Positions 18,152 through 25,908 of a stretch of DNA of 64,000 nt are shown piece after piece. This stretch comes from Flavobacterium sharifuzzamanii. Lineage in GTDB: Bacteria; Bacteroidota; Bacteroidia; Flavobacteriales; Flavobacteriaceae. Both the position numbers and the translations under genes were made by a program. Where the stretch lies: positions 1 to 64,000 of the forward strand of contig NZ_QJGZ01000038.1 of NCBI RefSeq assembly GCF_003254585.1, in the 5' to 3' direction. The number at the start of each line of letters is the position of its first letter. Within the stretch, counting starts at the first letter, position 1. The notes beneath the pieces were generated by a model, which was not told the origin of the DNA, made no database searches, and was given only the letters and a program-made list of their open reading frames with translations.

Positions 18152-19915
18152 ATGCCAAGAAACATAAAGTTTGTTTTTACCGCCATCTTTTTAGCCCTTA
18201 CTTCGGGTATCTTTTTTAAAGCAAATGCACAGTCGGTATTAGAAAATGAAATTTCTATTCAAGCAGATAAGAAACCATTAGGCATTGTTTTGGGCCTAAT
18301 GGAAGAGAAAGGAAATTTTAGATTTGCTTATTATGGCAAACTAGCTGTAAAAGATAGCATCGTTAGCATTCATGCCGATAATAATACCATAAAAGGAGTT
18401 TTAGATGAGTTGTTAGGTGCCAAATATGAGTTTAAAGAGTCTCCAGGATTTGTTATTGTTCGTTATGCGCCTTTAGAACTTGCTTTGGTGTTAGAAAAAA
18501 ACATCGTTATGAGTGACGGACAGCAAATTGTAATCGGTTATATTGTAGATACAAAAACGAACAATCGCATTGAAAATGTTAGTGTATTGGAGAAAAATGC
18601 ATTGCTGTCTACATTGACCAATAAAGATGGTTTTTTTGAACTTCGATTAAAAAATGCACCTCAAGCGATAGAACTGACAGCAGTTAAAGAGAATTATAAA
18701 ACGGTGACGATGGTATTTCTTTCTGAAATTAAAATTCAGATGGGAGACAAAAAGAATAAAACAGATTATATCGATGGCGATTTCTCTGCAATTGAAAGAT
18801 CAGGAATTGGACGTTTCTTTATTTCTTCCAAACAAAGAATACAAGCGCTCAATCTGGGAGGATTTATTTCTAAAGTTCCCGTACAAGCTTCTTTAGTTCC
18901 AAGTATCAGTACGCGTGGAATGCTGAATACGCAGATTGTCAATAATTTTTCTTTAAATATTTTGGGAGGTTATAATGCAGGAGTTCGCGGATTAGAAATG
19001 GCTGGACTTTATAATATTAACCGTATGAATGTGGATGCACTTCAAATGGCCGGGATATTTAATACCGTTGGAGGATCTGTAAACGGAGTTCAGTTAGCCG
19101 GAATCTATAACAATGTTTTTGGCAATTTAAGAGGGTTGCAGATAAGCGGTATTCATAATAGTGTGAAAGGCTCGCAAATTGGATTGCAAATGAGCGGTAT
19201 TTATAACAACGTCTATAAAGATTCAAAAGGACTTCAAATTGCAGGAATTAGCAATACTGTAAAGGGTTCGCAAAACGGATTACAGCTTTCGGGAATTTGC
19301 AATATTGGAAAAGATACAGTGCGAGGCGCTCAAATTACAGGTCTTTTTAATTATGCTAAAGAATTAGAAGGAGTCCAATTTGGATTAGTCAACATTACAG
19401 ATTCGCCATCTGGTTATAGTTTTGGTCTCTTAAATTTTAAAAAAGGCGGTTATAAAAAAATCAGCATTACAAGCAACGAAATTTCAGATATAAATCTTGC
19501 TGTAAAAACAGGAGACCATAAAATGTATACGATTTTGATGGCAGGAAGAAGCGATCGAAAAGATGAAGAAAAGTTATTTTCTTTCGGAATTGGATTAGGA
19601 AAGAACATTCCGTTAGGAAAACGCTTCACTTTTAATCCCGAATTTAGTACGCAGTATCTTTATTTAGGAAATTGGGATATCTACAACTCCTTATCTAAAT
19701 TTGATTCCTCTTTTTCTTTTCAATTGTGCAAAGGCGTAGCAATATCTGGAGGACCTTCTTTGAATTTTTATTGGTCTGAGAAACAAGATAAAGACGGCAA
19801 TTTAAATACCTCGACATTTGTTCAAGATCGTACCAAACACTCTACTATAATCAAAAATAACAGCAGAGATATTTTGGGATGGATAGGGTGGAGTTTTGGA
19901 TTGACCTTTTTTTAA
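18152..19915 (+). CDS. STN-domain surface protein with LA_2272-type repeats
   Basis: 587 aa from the ATG at 18152, which starts a clean signal peptide (MPRNIKF ... KANAQ). Residues about 35-105 (ISIQADKKPLGIVLGLMEEK, IHADNNTIKGVLDELL) match the secretin/TonB short N-terminal (STN) fold, then comes a carboxypeptidase-regulatory-like segment (IGYIVDTKTNNRIENVSVLE). From about 270 to 415 there are at least six repeats of the form GLQ(M/I)(A/S)GIYNxV, the pattern of LA_2272-type surface repeats. The end resembles an outer-membrane beta domain. There is no TonB plug or full barrel, so it is not a normal TonB-dependent receptor. Location is probably the outer membrane; function is unknown. Confidence 0.7.
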   Translation: MPRNIKFVFTAIFLALTSGIFFKANAQSVLENEISIQADKKPLGIVLGLMEEKGNFRFAYYGKLAVKDSIVSIHADNNTIKGVLDELLGAKYEFKESPGFVIVRYAPLELALVLEKNIVMSDGQQIVIGYIVDTKTNNRIENVSVLEKNALLSTLTNKDGFFELRLKNAPQAIELTAVKENYKTVTMVFLSEIKIQMGDKKNKTDYIDGDFSAIERSGIGRFFISSKQRIQALNLGGFISKVPVQASLVPSISTRGMLNTQIVNNFSLNILGGYNAGVRGLEMAGLYNINRMNVDALQMAGIFNTVGGSVNGVQLAGIYNNVFGNLRGLQISGIHNSVKGSQIGLQMSGIYNNVYKDSKGLQIAGISNTVKGSQNGLQLSGICNIGKDTVRGAQITGLFNYAKELEGVQFGLVNITDSPSGYSFGLLNFKKGGYKKISITSNEISDINLAVKTGDHKMYTILMAGRSDRKDEEKLFSFGIGLGKNIPLGKRFTFNPEFSTQYLYLGNWDIYNSLSKFDSSFSFQLCKGVAISGGPSLNFYWSEKQDKDGNLNTSTFVQDRTKHSTIIKNNSRDILGWIGWSFGLTFF

Positions 19916-20000
19916 GAATTTCTAATGATTTCCCAGTGATGTGATTATTTCCTTAATGCTTAAACTTTGACTTTTTGTCGAATAATTTTAAACACATAGT

Positions 20001-20030
20001 CCCGATAGCTATCGGGATAGATTTTTTTTT
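20001..20030 (+). terminator. CCCGATAG palindrome with T-run
   Basis: The perfect 16-bp palindrome CCCGATAGCTATCGGG is followed by ATAGATTTTTTTTT. It may terminate the 18152 gene. A sister palindrome with one changed centre base (CCCGATATCTATCGGG) lies at 35083-35098. Confidence 0.5.
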
Positions 20031-20050
20031 ACCCCGTAAAAGAGTAAAAA

Positions 20051-20141
20051 AAGAAACTCGTTTCTAACACATAGTAACTATGTGAATTAATGTAAGTGAA
20101 ACGCCTTTATACACAATCTGCATCTATGTTTCTACGTGTTT
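20051..20141. repeat. Mosaic intergenic repeat, copy A
   Basis: Shares blocks with 57174-57346: AAACTxGTTTCTAACACATAG, ATTAATGxAAGTGAAACGCC and CTATGTTTCTAxGTGTT. Copy B carries an extra AATCTGC palindrome inside it. Confidence 0.6.
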
Positions 20142-20170
20142 AAAATAATTGTTTGCGTCTCTCTATTTTT

Positions 20171-20235
20171 CTCTCGCAGATTCAGTTGGTAAAGCAGATT
20201 TTTTTGATTTGTATAATCTGCAAAATCTGCGCAAG
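20171..20235. repeat. Palindromic AATCTGC-type intergenic repeat
   Basis: TCTCGCAGATTCAG on the left and AATCTGCAAAATCTGCGC on the right form an imperfect hairpin around a T-rich centre. It belongs to the same family as 13942-14016 and ends just before the HxlR gene stop. Confidence 0.6.
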
Positions 20236-20241
20236 AATATT

Positions 20242-20577
20242 TTAAGAGTTTCTAATGATTTCCTCTCGATGCGATTTTCCCCATTTGATCATTTCTTCAA
20301 TTACAGGGCCAAAAGATTTGCAATAAGGAGTCGATTCGTATTTGACCTGAATTTCGGCATCGCGATCTTCAGTTCTTTTAATCAGCATGTTTAATTCCAT
20401 TTCTTTAAGTTCTCGCGAAAGCATGCGTGTCGTAATTCCCGGAATACTTCGTTCGATTTCTCTGAAACGATGATTTCCGTTGCAGATCGAATTGATGATT
20501 GGCAAACGCCATTTTCCGCCCAAAACATGCAGCGTGTCCTGAAGCGCTTGTACTTCTTCTTTCTGGTTTCTTTCCAT
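20242..20577 (-). CDS. HxlR-family transcriptional regulator
   Basis: 111 aa from the ATG at 20577. Longer starts (ATG at 20607, TTG at 20652) would run into the palindromic operator upstream. The winged-helix signature is clear: LGGKWRLPIINSICNGNHRF, REIERSIPGITTRMLSRELKE, then the wing RTEDRDAEIQVKYESTPYG-type region. HxlR proteins are small dimeric repressors or activators that often sense electrophiles or aldehydes through Cys. Here the visible Cys residues are in NSICNG and in PYCKSFG near the C terminus. The gene is divergent from the SDR gene at 20676, the usual layout for a regulator and its target. Confidence 0.88.
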   Translation of the reverse strand: MERNQKEEVQALQDTLHVLGGKWRLPIINSICNGNHRFREIERSIPGITTRMLSRELKEMELNMLIKRTEDRDAEIQVKYESTPYCKSFGPVIEEMIKWGKSHREEIIRNS

Positions 20578-20593
20578 CTTGTTTAATATTAGT

Positions 20594-20648
20594 TTGGTAT
20601 ACTCCATGATACTGGTTACAAAGTTATACCAATTTGAATTTAAATTTG
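20594..20648 (+). promoter_or_regulatory. HxlR operator and promoter of the SDR gene
   Basis: Inverted repeat TTGGTATA (20594-20601) and TATACCAA (20625-20632), spaced 23 bp, lies between the divergent genes. A perfect TAAATTTG -7 box (20641-20648) sits 28 bp before the SDR start. The operator would cover the upstream promoter region of both genes. Binding by the adjacent HxlR protein is inferred. Confidence 0.6.
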
Positions 20649-20675
20649 CCAAATAAATTTTAAATAATCAAAAAG

Positions 20676-21419
20676 ATGGAAAATCTAAAAAATAAAACAG
20701 CCGTTATAACAGGCGGAAACAGCGGAATAGGTTACGCAACAGCCAAACAATTAAAAGAGCAAGGCGCAAACGTAATTATTACAGGAAGAAGAAAAGAAGC
20801 CATAGAAAAAGCCGCTTTAGAACTAGGCGTTACAGCTATCACAGCAGACCAATCAAATATTTCGGATATCGAAAAACTGGCAGAAAAGGTAAAAACCGAT
20901 TTCGGTTCGGTTGATATTTTGTTTATCAATGCGGGAATTGCAGGTTTAGGAACAATTGAACAAACTACAGAAGAATTGTACGACAGCATTATGAATGTGA
21001 ATCTAAAAGGTGCTTTTTTCACTTTAAGTAAATTTATCCCGATTTTGAAAGATGGCGCTTCGGTGGTATTCCTTTCTTCGAATACTGCAAGCATGCCAGG
21101 TCCGGGATCTTCTGTTTATTCGGCGAGTAAAACAGCTTTGAATTCGTTTATGAGATCGGCTGCTTTAGAATTAGCGCCAAGAAAGATTCGTGTCAATTCG
21201 GTTAGCCCAGGACCAACTCAAACCGAAGTCATGAACAAAGTAGGTCTAGACGAAGCCACCGTAAAAGGCATTATGAATGTCGTAGTAGAAAAAGTCCCGC
21301 TAAAACAAATGGGAAGGGCAGAAGATGTGGCTAAAATGGTTTCGCATTTGAGTAGCGAAGCTGCGGTGTTTATGACGGGTGCTGATGTTATTATGGATGG
21401 TGGGATGAGTTTGGGATAA
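20676..21419 (+). CDS. SDR-family NAD(P)-dependent oxidoreductase
   Basis: 247 aa, a typical classical short-chain dehydrogenase/reductase. The cofactor motif TGGNSGIGYATAKQL lies at residues ~12-26, NAGIAG near 85, the catalytic Ser near 135-140 (VVFLSSNTAS) and the YSASKTA motif with the catalytic Tyr and Lys near 149-153. The end (MTGADVIMDGGMSLG) is also standard. GRRKEA after beta-2 suggests NADP. The substrate cannot be read from sequence. It is divergent from an HxlR regulator and probably controlled by it, which fits reduction of a reactive carbonyl or quinone. A terminator follows. Confidence 0.92.
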   Translation: MENLKNKTAVITGGNSGIGYATAKQLKEQGANVIITGRRKEAIEKAALELGVTAITADQSNISDIEKLAEKVKTDFGSVDILFINAGIAGLGTIEQTTEELYDSIMNVNLKGAFFTLSKFIPILKDGASVVFLSSNTASMPGPGSSVYSASKTALNSFMRSAALELAPRKIRVNSVSPGPTQTEVMNKVGLDEATVKGIMNVVVEKVPLKQMGRAEDVAKMVSHLSSEAAVFMTGADVIMDGGMSLG

Positions 21420-21439
21420 AAACATTTCTATTGAAAAAC

Positions 21440-21478
21440 AAAACCCTCAATCTTTTAAGAACTGAGGGTTTTAATTTT
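21440..21478 (+). terminator. Bidirectional terminator after the SDR gene
   Basis: The stem AAAACCCTCA / TGAGGGTTTT with a 13-nt loop is followed by TTAATTTTTT. It can serve both the SDR gene (+) and the small gene that ends at 21499 (-). Confidence 0.8.
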
Positions 21479-21498
21479 TTCAAAAAAGCAAACCTTAA

Positions 21499-21732
21499 TT
21501 ACTCCAAATCCAGATAAGGATCTAAAATTTCGGCTAGTTCATTGAGCCAATAGAAGCTGTCTCCAAGTTTGGCAGCGTTAGTCTGAATATTTTCTTGATC
21601 GTTTAGAACACCCAATGCGAGGGTTAGATTTACCTGTCTTATGGCTCTGGCCATATCGAGTGGGTCAATTCTGTCGTTGAAGAAATTCATTAAACCAATT
21701 TCGGCTTCTTTTGAAAGGGTTTTGGTACTCAT
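21499..21732 (-). CDS. Small conserved protein of unknown function
   Basis: 77 aa, soluble, acidic and largely helical (LSKEAEIGLMNFFNDRIDPL, DMARAIRQVNLTLALGVLND, FYWLNELAEILDPYLDLE). It has no signal peptide, Cys or catalytic motif. The ATG at 21732 and even amino acid composition support a real gene rather than a chance frame. I do not recognise a named family. The C-terminal YWLNELAEILDP helix looks like a dimerisation or partner surface. It shares the terminator at 21440 with the SDR gene. Some 350 bp of non-coding DNA follows on the other side, so it is probably transcribed alone. Confidence 0.6.
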   Translation of the reverse strand: MSTKTLSKEAEIGLMNFFNDRIDPLDMARAIRQVNLTLALGVLNDQENIQTNAAKLGDSFYWLNELAEILDPYLDLE

Positions 21733-22016
21733 GATCTTAACTTTTAGGGAAATATAAAACCCGCGTAGGTTAGGTGTCCTACGCAGTTAAGAACGCGTTG
21801 CAGTTGTTTCCAATACCGCCACCATACCACACGGGCAAACTTTTTTTCTGTAATCATGTCTTAATTTTTAGGACTGCAAATATATTAAAAAAGAAGTTGG
21901 TTTAATAGTATTAAAAGTAGTATAATTCTTAAATTTTAATTTTCTCGATAGCGCAATTTGCCATCTGCAACAATGAGACACTACACAAATTATAAAGAAA
22001 GAAGATATAAAGAATC
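21733..22016. other. Non-coding stretch between the small gene and the T6SS island
   Basis: AT-rich DNA with no convincing open frame. It contains a short GC-richer part (21760-21840, around CCCGCGTAGG and CCTACGCAG) that forms a small inverted repeat, and it leads into the first copy of the island repeat. No clear promoter was seen. Confidence 0.4.
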
Positions 22017-22096
22017 ATACAGCTTTTGTTTAGTATTTAAAATAGGGGACTAAAACAATCTTTGCGGGCACGAATTGCAAATCCGCGCTAACGGGT
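22017..22096 (-). repeat. Island repeat copy 1 (hairpin GCGGGCACG...CGCTAACGGG)
   Basis: About 80 bp starting ATACAGCTTTTGTTTAGTATT and ending in an imperfect hairpin GGGCACGAATTGCAAATCCGCGC. It closely matches 22804-22882. The right end supplies the last codons and the stop codon of the gene at 22088. Confidence 0.75.
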
Positions 22097-22732
22097 CATA
22101 GTTAAAGTATCTGACTCATTTCTTAGAAAAAGAAAGAAAGTACGATGTGGAGGACGGTCGTAACGTGATTTAATTTGAACGGTCGTGTCTTTATATTCTT
22201 TTTTAACAAAAATTAAATTAGATTCATTATTAATTTTCATTTTTCTCTTTAGTTTAAAGAAGCCATCTTTATTAGTGAAAACACAGTTATTTATTGATTG
22301 GCCTTCAATAATTTTTACCCTTTCTACAGGTTTCTTTGTATCGTTATAAACATAGCCTTCAAAATCGTTTTTTAAAGGTTCTTTTATAAGAAATAGTATT
22401 AAACCTATTAAAGATAGGTAAATAAAAAGTGTGCCTAATATAGTTAGTAATGAAAATATAATACGTAAACTGTTTTTTTTAGTTCTATCAAAAATTATTG
22501 AAATCAGTAGTACGGCAATAGTCAGACACAATATTTGGTACAGTATAAAATCAAGACTATCAATTAAATAAATAATCTGTTTTAGGTTGTATTTTTCATT
22601 TAAATCTGGATTAATTTCTATTATAATAAAAGAAATTGAAGATAAAATCAAAAGCGAAATGTAATAAGGTTTGTTTTTTTTCTTATGAATAAAAAAAAGC
22701 AAAACAATAATCAAAAAAAGGAGTAATATCAT
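22088..22732 (-). CDS. Membrane protein with C-terminal carboxypeptidase-regulatory-like domain
   Basis: 214 aa. Four hydrophobic segments span residues ~1-20, ~25-43, ~60-82 and ~90-115, then an extramembrane part (YNDTKKPVERVKIIEGQSIN, NKDGFFKLKRKM) shaped like a carboxypeptidase-regulatory/beta-sandwich domain that Bacteroidota use in envelope proteins. The last residues (TLTMTR) are encoded inside a repeat that also appears after the upstream genes, so the natural C terminus may have been altered by repeat insertion. It lies downstream of the T6SS effector gene on the same strand. A role in immunity is possible but only by context. Confidence 0.55.
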   Translation of the reverse strand: MILLLFLIIVLLFFIHKKKNKPYYISLLILSSISFIIIEINPDLNEKYNLKQIIYLIDSLDFILYQILCLTIAVLLISIIFDRTKKNSLRIIFSLLTILGTLFIYLSLIGLILFLIKEPLKNDFEGYVYNDTKKPVERVKIIEGQSINNCVFTNKDGFFKLKRKMKINNESNLIFVKKEYKDTTVQIKSRYDRPPHRTFFLFLRNESDTLTMTR

Positions 22733-22803
22733 ATAGTTAAATAATTTATTTATTGTTTTATAGAAGAATTAGAAGCTTATAAAGCTTCAATATAGCCATC
22801 ATA

Positions 22804-22882
22804 ATACAGCTTTTGTTTTGTATTTAAAATAGAGAACCAAACCGATCTTTGTGGGCACGGATTGCAAATCCGCGCTATCGGG
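22804..22882 (-). repeat. Island repeat copy 2
   Basis: Matches copy 1 over its length (ATACAGCTTTTGTTTTGTATT ... GGGCACGGATTGCAAATCCG). It ends at the stop of the lipoprotein gene at 22875, again supplying the final codons. Confidence 0.75.
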
Positions 22883-23348
22883 TTTTATTTACTTTAATTT
22901 CAGGAAATTGGTAATCCGTTTTGAAGTATATGGATAATCTTTCTGTTCCATAATTACTTTTACTGACTTGTAAAAACTTATCATCTAAAAACTCTATCTT
23001 CAAAGTATCTTTTTTTGATTCCATTTTATCATCTAATATTATTAGATTATCTTGATAGATTGAGTATATTCCTTTGTTGGTTAAAACTCCATAAATCTTA
23101 TATTCATAAGTGTTATCTGCTTTGAAGGTATAATTGAAATTATTTATCCAACCTTCTGGTGGATTTCCGAATTTTTCTTCAAAATCATATAATTCTGATT
23201 TTGAATAAGATTTATCGGTATAACTCACAAAATACCAAGAGCCTATAATTTTACCTTTATCGATTTTATTAGAGGAGCAACTCATAAATAATACTAATGG
23301 TGTAAAGAATAATAATTTTTTTATAACAATAAAACTAATGGATTTCAT
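22875..23348 (-). CDS. Putative lipoprotein, lipocalin-like; candidate immunity protein
   Basis: 157 aa from the ATG at 23348. The frame is open further upstream to 23450, but that part is translated from the inverted repeat and would put 34 residues before the signal peptide. The signal MKSISF ... LFMSCSSNK has a lipobox with Cys. The body (KGKIIGSWYFVSYTDKSYSK, NYTFKADNTYEYKIYG, KGIYSIYQDNLIILDD) has the GxW start and beta strands of lipocalin-like proteins often found in Bacteroidota. A periplasmic or outer-membrane lipoprotein near a cell-wall-targeting effector could be protective, which is inference. The last residues VNKTR come from the repeat. Confidence 0.6.
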   Translation of the reverse strand: MKSISFIVIKKLLFFTPLVLFMSCSSNKIDKGKIIGSWYFVSYTDKSYSKSELYDFEEKFGNPPEGWINNFNYTFKADNTYEYKIYGVLTNKGIYSIYQDNLIILDDKMESKKDTLKIEFLDDKFLQVSKSNYGTERLSIYFKTDYQFPEIKVNKTR

Positions 23349-23391
23349 AAAATCTTTTTTATAGTTAATATTTCCTTTTTTCTTGATCATG

Positions 23392-23440
23392 TGCATTTGC
23401 AATCCGTGCCCACAAAGATTGGGCGGTTCTCTTAAAATGT
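23392..23440 (+). repeat. Island repeat copy 3, inverted
   Basis: GCATTTGCAATCCGTGCCCACAAAGATT is the reverse complement of the hairpin in copies 1 and 2, including the GAGAACC block. It lies just upstream of the lipoprotein start. Confidence 0.7.
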
Positions 23441-23497
23441 AAAAAAGCACATCGACTTATTTGTTTTTGTTTTTACGATTTGTTTTGTGTCGTACTG

Positions 23498-23531
23498 TTG
23501 CGGGCACGGATTAGAAATCCGAACTATCGGA
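23498..23531 (-). repeat. Island repeat copy 4, diverged
   Basis: TTGCGGGCACGGATTAGAAATCCG and ACTATCGG: the same hairpin with a changed loop. It overlaps the stop and last codons of the gene at 23524. Confidence 0.6.
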
Positions 23532-24438
23532 TATCTAATAGTTTAAAAATTTCCTGAATGTTTTTAGGTTTTGTGTAAGTATTTACAATTTTTAAATTTG
23601 TTTGATACTTAACATAGTAAAAAGTTTTAGCAGTAGAATATTGTTCATAATTACCTATAATTGAATCGAACAAACTTCTTTTGTTAATATATAAATCTTC
23701 TTTGATTTGAGATCTTTCATTTATCAGTTTATCAATACAATAATGTATGTTTTTTTTATTCTCCGAAATGAATTTTTTGTTAAAACTATTTCCACCACTT
23801 ATGTTTTTTACTTTTCCATTTCTATTGTAAAAATAGTTTAGTTGATAAGTAAAATATTTCTCGTCTGTTTGTTCATTCTTGTTTTTAATTGTTGCACTAA
23901 TAACTCTGTATTTTGTATTTTGCTTATAATTATTCCAATTTTTATTTAAAAGTTCTAAAGATTGAGAATAATCACCACATCCATCTTTTAGAAGATAAAC
24001 TAAGTCTAAAATGGATTTATCTATTAATATCTTCTGTTTTAAGTATGTAAGATATTCCCTATTAACAGTGTAAGTATCATTATTGACTTGTATTTTGTTG
24101 TTTTTAAATGAAATTGTTATGTTTTCATTTGAAGTCGATGAGTATAGCACTGCGCATTCTTTTTTTATATCAGCTTTAATCCAAAATAGGCTTTTTTCTG
24201 GGGTTTCTTTTGAATTACTTAATTTAACAATAGTTATAGTATCATTCGTTTTTGGAAAAAGCCCTATAAAATTTCGAATCTCTTTTTCACCGTTACTTTC
24301 TTCATTTTCTGATTTATCGATGTAAACTTCTTGTAAAAAAGCGAGTTGAAGGGAAGGTTCATTTGATTTAATTTTGTTAGTGCTAATTAGTAAAAGTGAA
24401 CAGCTAAGAATTACTATAATAAATAACTTTCGCATCAT
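23524..24438 (-). CDS. Exported protein of unknown function; candidate effector immunity protein
   Basis: 304 aa from the ATG at 24438 (ATG 24435 and ATG 24459 are alternatives; the last overlaps the effector gene). The N terminus MMRKLFIIVILSCSLLLIST is a signal peptide or anchor. The rest is a polar Lys/Asn-rich protein with two probable domains (residues ~60-150 and ~160-300) and no recognised motif. It follows the effector gene by 4 bp or overlaps it, the usual place for an immunity gene. An exported location fits protection against a peptidoglycan hydrolase in the periplasm. The function is inferred from position. Confidence 0.6.
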   Translation of the reverse strand: MMRKLFIIVILSCSLLLISTNKIKSNEPSLQLAFLQEVYIDKSENEESNGEKEIRNFIGLFPKTNDTITIVKLSNSKETPEKSLFWIKADIKKECAVLYSSTSNENITISFKNNKIQVNNDTYTVNREYLTYLKQKILIDKSILDLVYLLKDGCGDYSQSLELLNKNWNNYKQNTKYRVISATIKNKNEQTDEKYFTYQLNYFYNRNGKVKNISGGNSFNKKFISENKKNIHYCIDKLINERSQIKEDLYINKRSLFDSIIGNYEQYSTAKTFYYVKYQTNLKIVNTYTKPKNIQEIFKLLDIR

Positions 24439-24442
24439 GTTA

Positions 24443-25558
24443 TTATTTTGTGTTATCACTCGTTAATCTTATTTTTGTAAGTTTCCAAAAAATACTTTTT
24501 CCTGCATTTATTGTACCAGAAATTCCGTTTGTTACTTTTACTCCAGTTTCATAATAAAAATTTCCAGAGATCCAGTAATCTTTATTTTCAAAATCCGAAG
24601 CAGGAATTTTATATTTAATTTTTGAAGGTATTTCTATTTCTTCAAACGTTGGTTTCCCATCTTTTCCAAGAACTGGTTTTCCATCTTTTCCTTTAATAAT
24701 TTGCTTAACTTTCTTTTTGACATGTTCGTGAGTTCCAGGGTCATTTTTTTCATTATGATTGCCCCTGTCGCCATATTTTGTAGAATTTCCATTAGCTGCT
24801 AGAAAAGAATCATAGATATCTTTCGGAATTTCAATAAATTTATACTCATCAAATTTATTTTGTCCTACTTTATTATATGGATTCATTTCTGAATTTCCCC
24901 AAGCAAGAAAATCCGTGCCGTCCCAAAGTTCAGCACCATTTGTTAAATCATCCTTTCCTTCTAGAACGTAAAAGATTGCTTTTCTAGTTAATTTTGATTT
25001 GTTGTCATCTAATGATGATTTCATTTCTTGTTTATTTCCGACAGAAGAATAGCTGGTTGATAATAATTTTTTCCACGCAGATTTTACGTTTATAGATCTA
25101 TTAAAACTTGTATATGAAATACATTTTAATTCTTTAAAATCATCTTCTCCAGCCTCCATTTTTACCACATAAGCTATATAGCAAAAATCTGAATGCGTGA
25201 TGTTTTTTTCATTTTCCTTTAATAATTGAATATTATTATAAGTTACAATTTCTTCACCTTTTTCATTTTTTATTTTTGATTTTCCTGTACATGTGTAAAC
25301 ATCTTCTACACTTCCTTCATTTTCTACTTCATTTACTTTTCCTTCAAAAGTTCCATCTTCATTGTAAAAATGACCATTTACGTATAAGAGTCTTGGAAAT
25401 ACAGAAATATACTTTTCTGGTTCGCCATAAGTATAATTTTCAGCAAAATAATCGATAAATCCGTTTGAGTTGTGTTCAATTCCTCCTTTGGCATAAACTC
25501 TGGAAGTTCCTCCAGTTTTTTCTATTATGTTTCCTTTTACTCTAATATATTCTGACAT
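24443..25558 (-). CDS. Probable T6SS cargo effector with SleB-like cell-wall hydrolase motif
   Basis: 371 aa with no signal peptide, as expected for T6SS cargo. Residues 135-154 read EAGEDDFKELKCISYTSFNR, matching the EAxGE...NR pattern around the catalytic Glu of SleB/CwlJ-type cell-wall hydrolases; residues 199-221 (LEGKDDLTNGAELWDGTDFL) match the downstream DPTxGAxxF segment of that fold. The N-terminal ~110 residues are a separate recognition region seen in Bacteroidota VgrG-linked proteins. A charged linker (KQIIKGKDGKPVLGKDGKP) precedes the C-terminal domain. The gene is 3 bp from its neighbour and follows VgrG, so delivery on the VgrG spike is likely. The enzymatic call is motif-based. 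Confidence 0.55.
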   Translation of the reverse strand: MSEYIRVKGNIIEKTGGTSRVYAKGGIEHNSNGFIDYFAENYTYGEPEKYISVFPRLLYVNGHFYNEDGTFEGKVNEVENEGSVEDVYTCTGKSKIKNEKGEEIVTYNNIQLLKENEKNITHSDFCYIAYVVKMEAGEDDFKELKCISYTSFNRSINVKSAWKKLLSTSYSSVGNKQEMKSSLDDNKSKLTRKAIFYVLEGKDDLTNGAELWDGTDFLAWGNSEMNPYNKVGQNKFDEYKFIEIPKDIYDSFLAANGNSTKYGDRGNHNEKNDPGTHEHVKKKVKQIIKGKDGKPVLGKDGKPTFEEIEIPSKIKYKIPASDFENKDYWISGNFYYETGVKVTNGISGTINAGKSIFWKLTKIRLTSDNTK

Positions 25559-25561
25559 AAT

Positions 25562-25903
25562 TTATTTTTCTTCGGTTATGGTATAGGTTAAAAAATCTAT
25601 AGCATGAAACTGCCCATCAGCATAAAAGGTTTTGTTGGCAATTTCTTCTATTTGTTCTTTTGGCATCATGATAATGAGACTGCCATCTGATTTTCGAATT
25701 TCATCGCCCATTTTTTCTAATCTAAAAGGCTCAAAATTAATTCGGATATGACAGGCATGATTGGTCATGTGGTTTCCATAAGGATCGCTATAACTGACAT
25801 TGCTGTCTTTCAAGAAAAAATGAGCGCCGTTTTTGGAGTTGTGAAAACTGTAATTGCCAATGCTTCCCATTATGGTAATACCACAGATTGTTTTTATTGC
25901 CAT
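25562..25903 (-). CDS. Small VgrG-linked protein, possible spike adaptor
   Basis: 113 aa, soluble, with no signal peptide. It starts MAIKTICGITIMGSIGNYSF and contains several His and Asn residues (NHMTNHACHIRINFEPFRLE) and an acidic end. I do not recognise a named family. It lies 5 bp after vgrG and 3 bp before the candidate effector. In T6SS cargo operons this position is normally held by a PAAR-like tip or an effector chaperone, and the size fits either. The His/Cys content would allow metal binding as in PAAR tips, but the PAAR sequence motif is not visible. The role is inferred from position. Confidence 0.5.
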   Translation of the reverse strand: MAIKTICGITIMGSIGNYSFHNSKNGAHFFLKDSNVSYSDPYGNHMTNHACHIRINFEPFRLEKMGDEIRKSDGSLIIMMPKEQIEEIANKTFYADGQFHAIDFLTYTITEEK

Positions 25904-25908
25904 CTTAA

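Noticed and set aside
23349..23450. Longer start for the lipoprotein at 22875
   Set aside because: The extra 34 residues are translated from the inverted island repeat and would precede the signal peptide.
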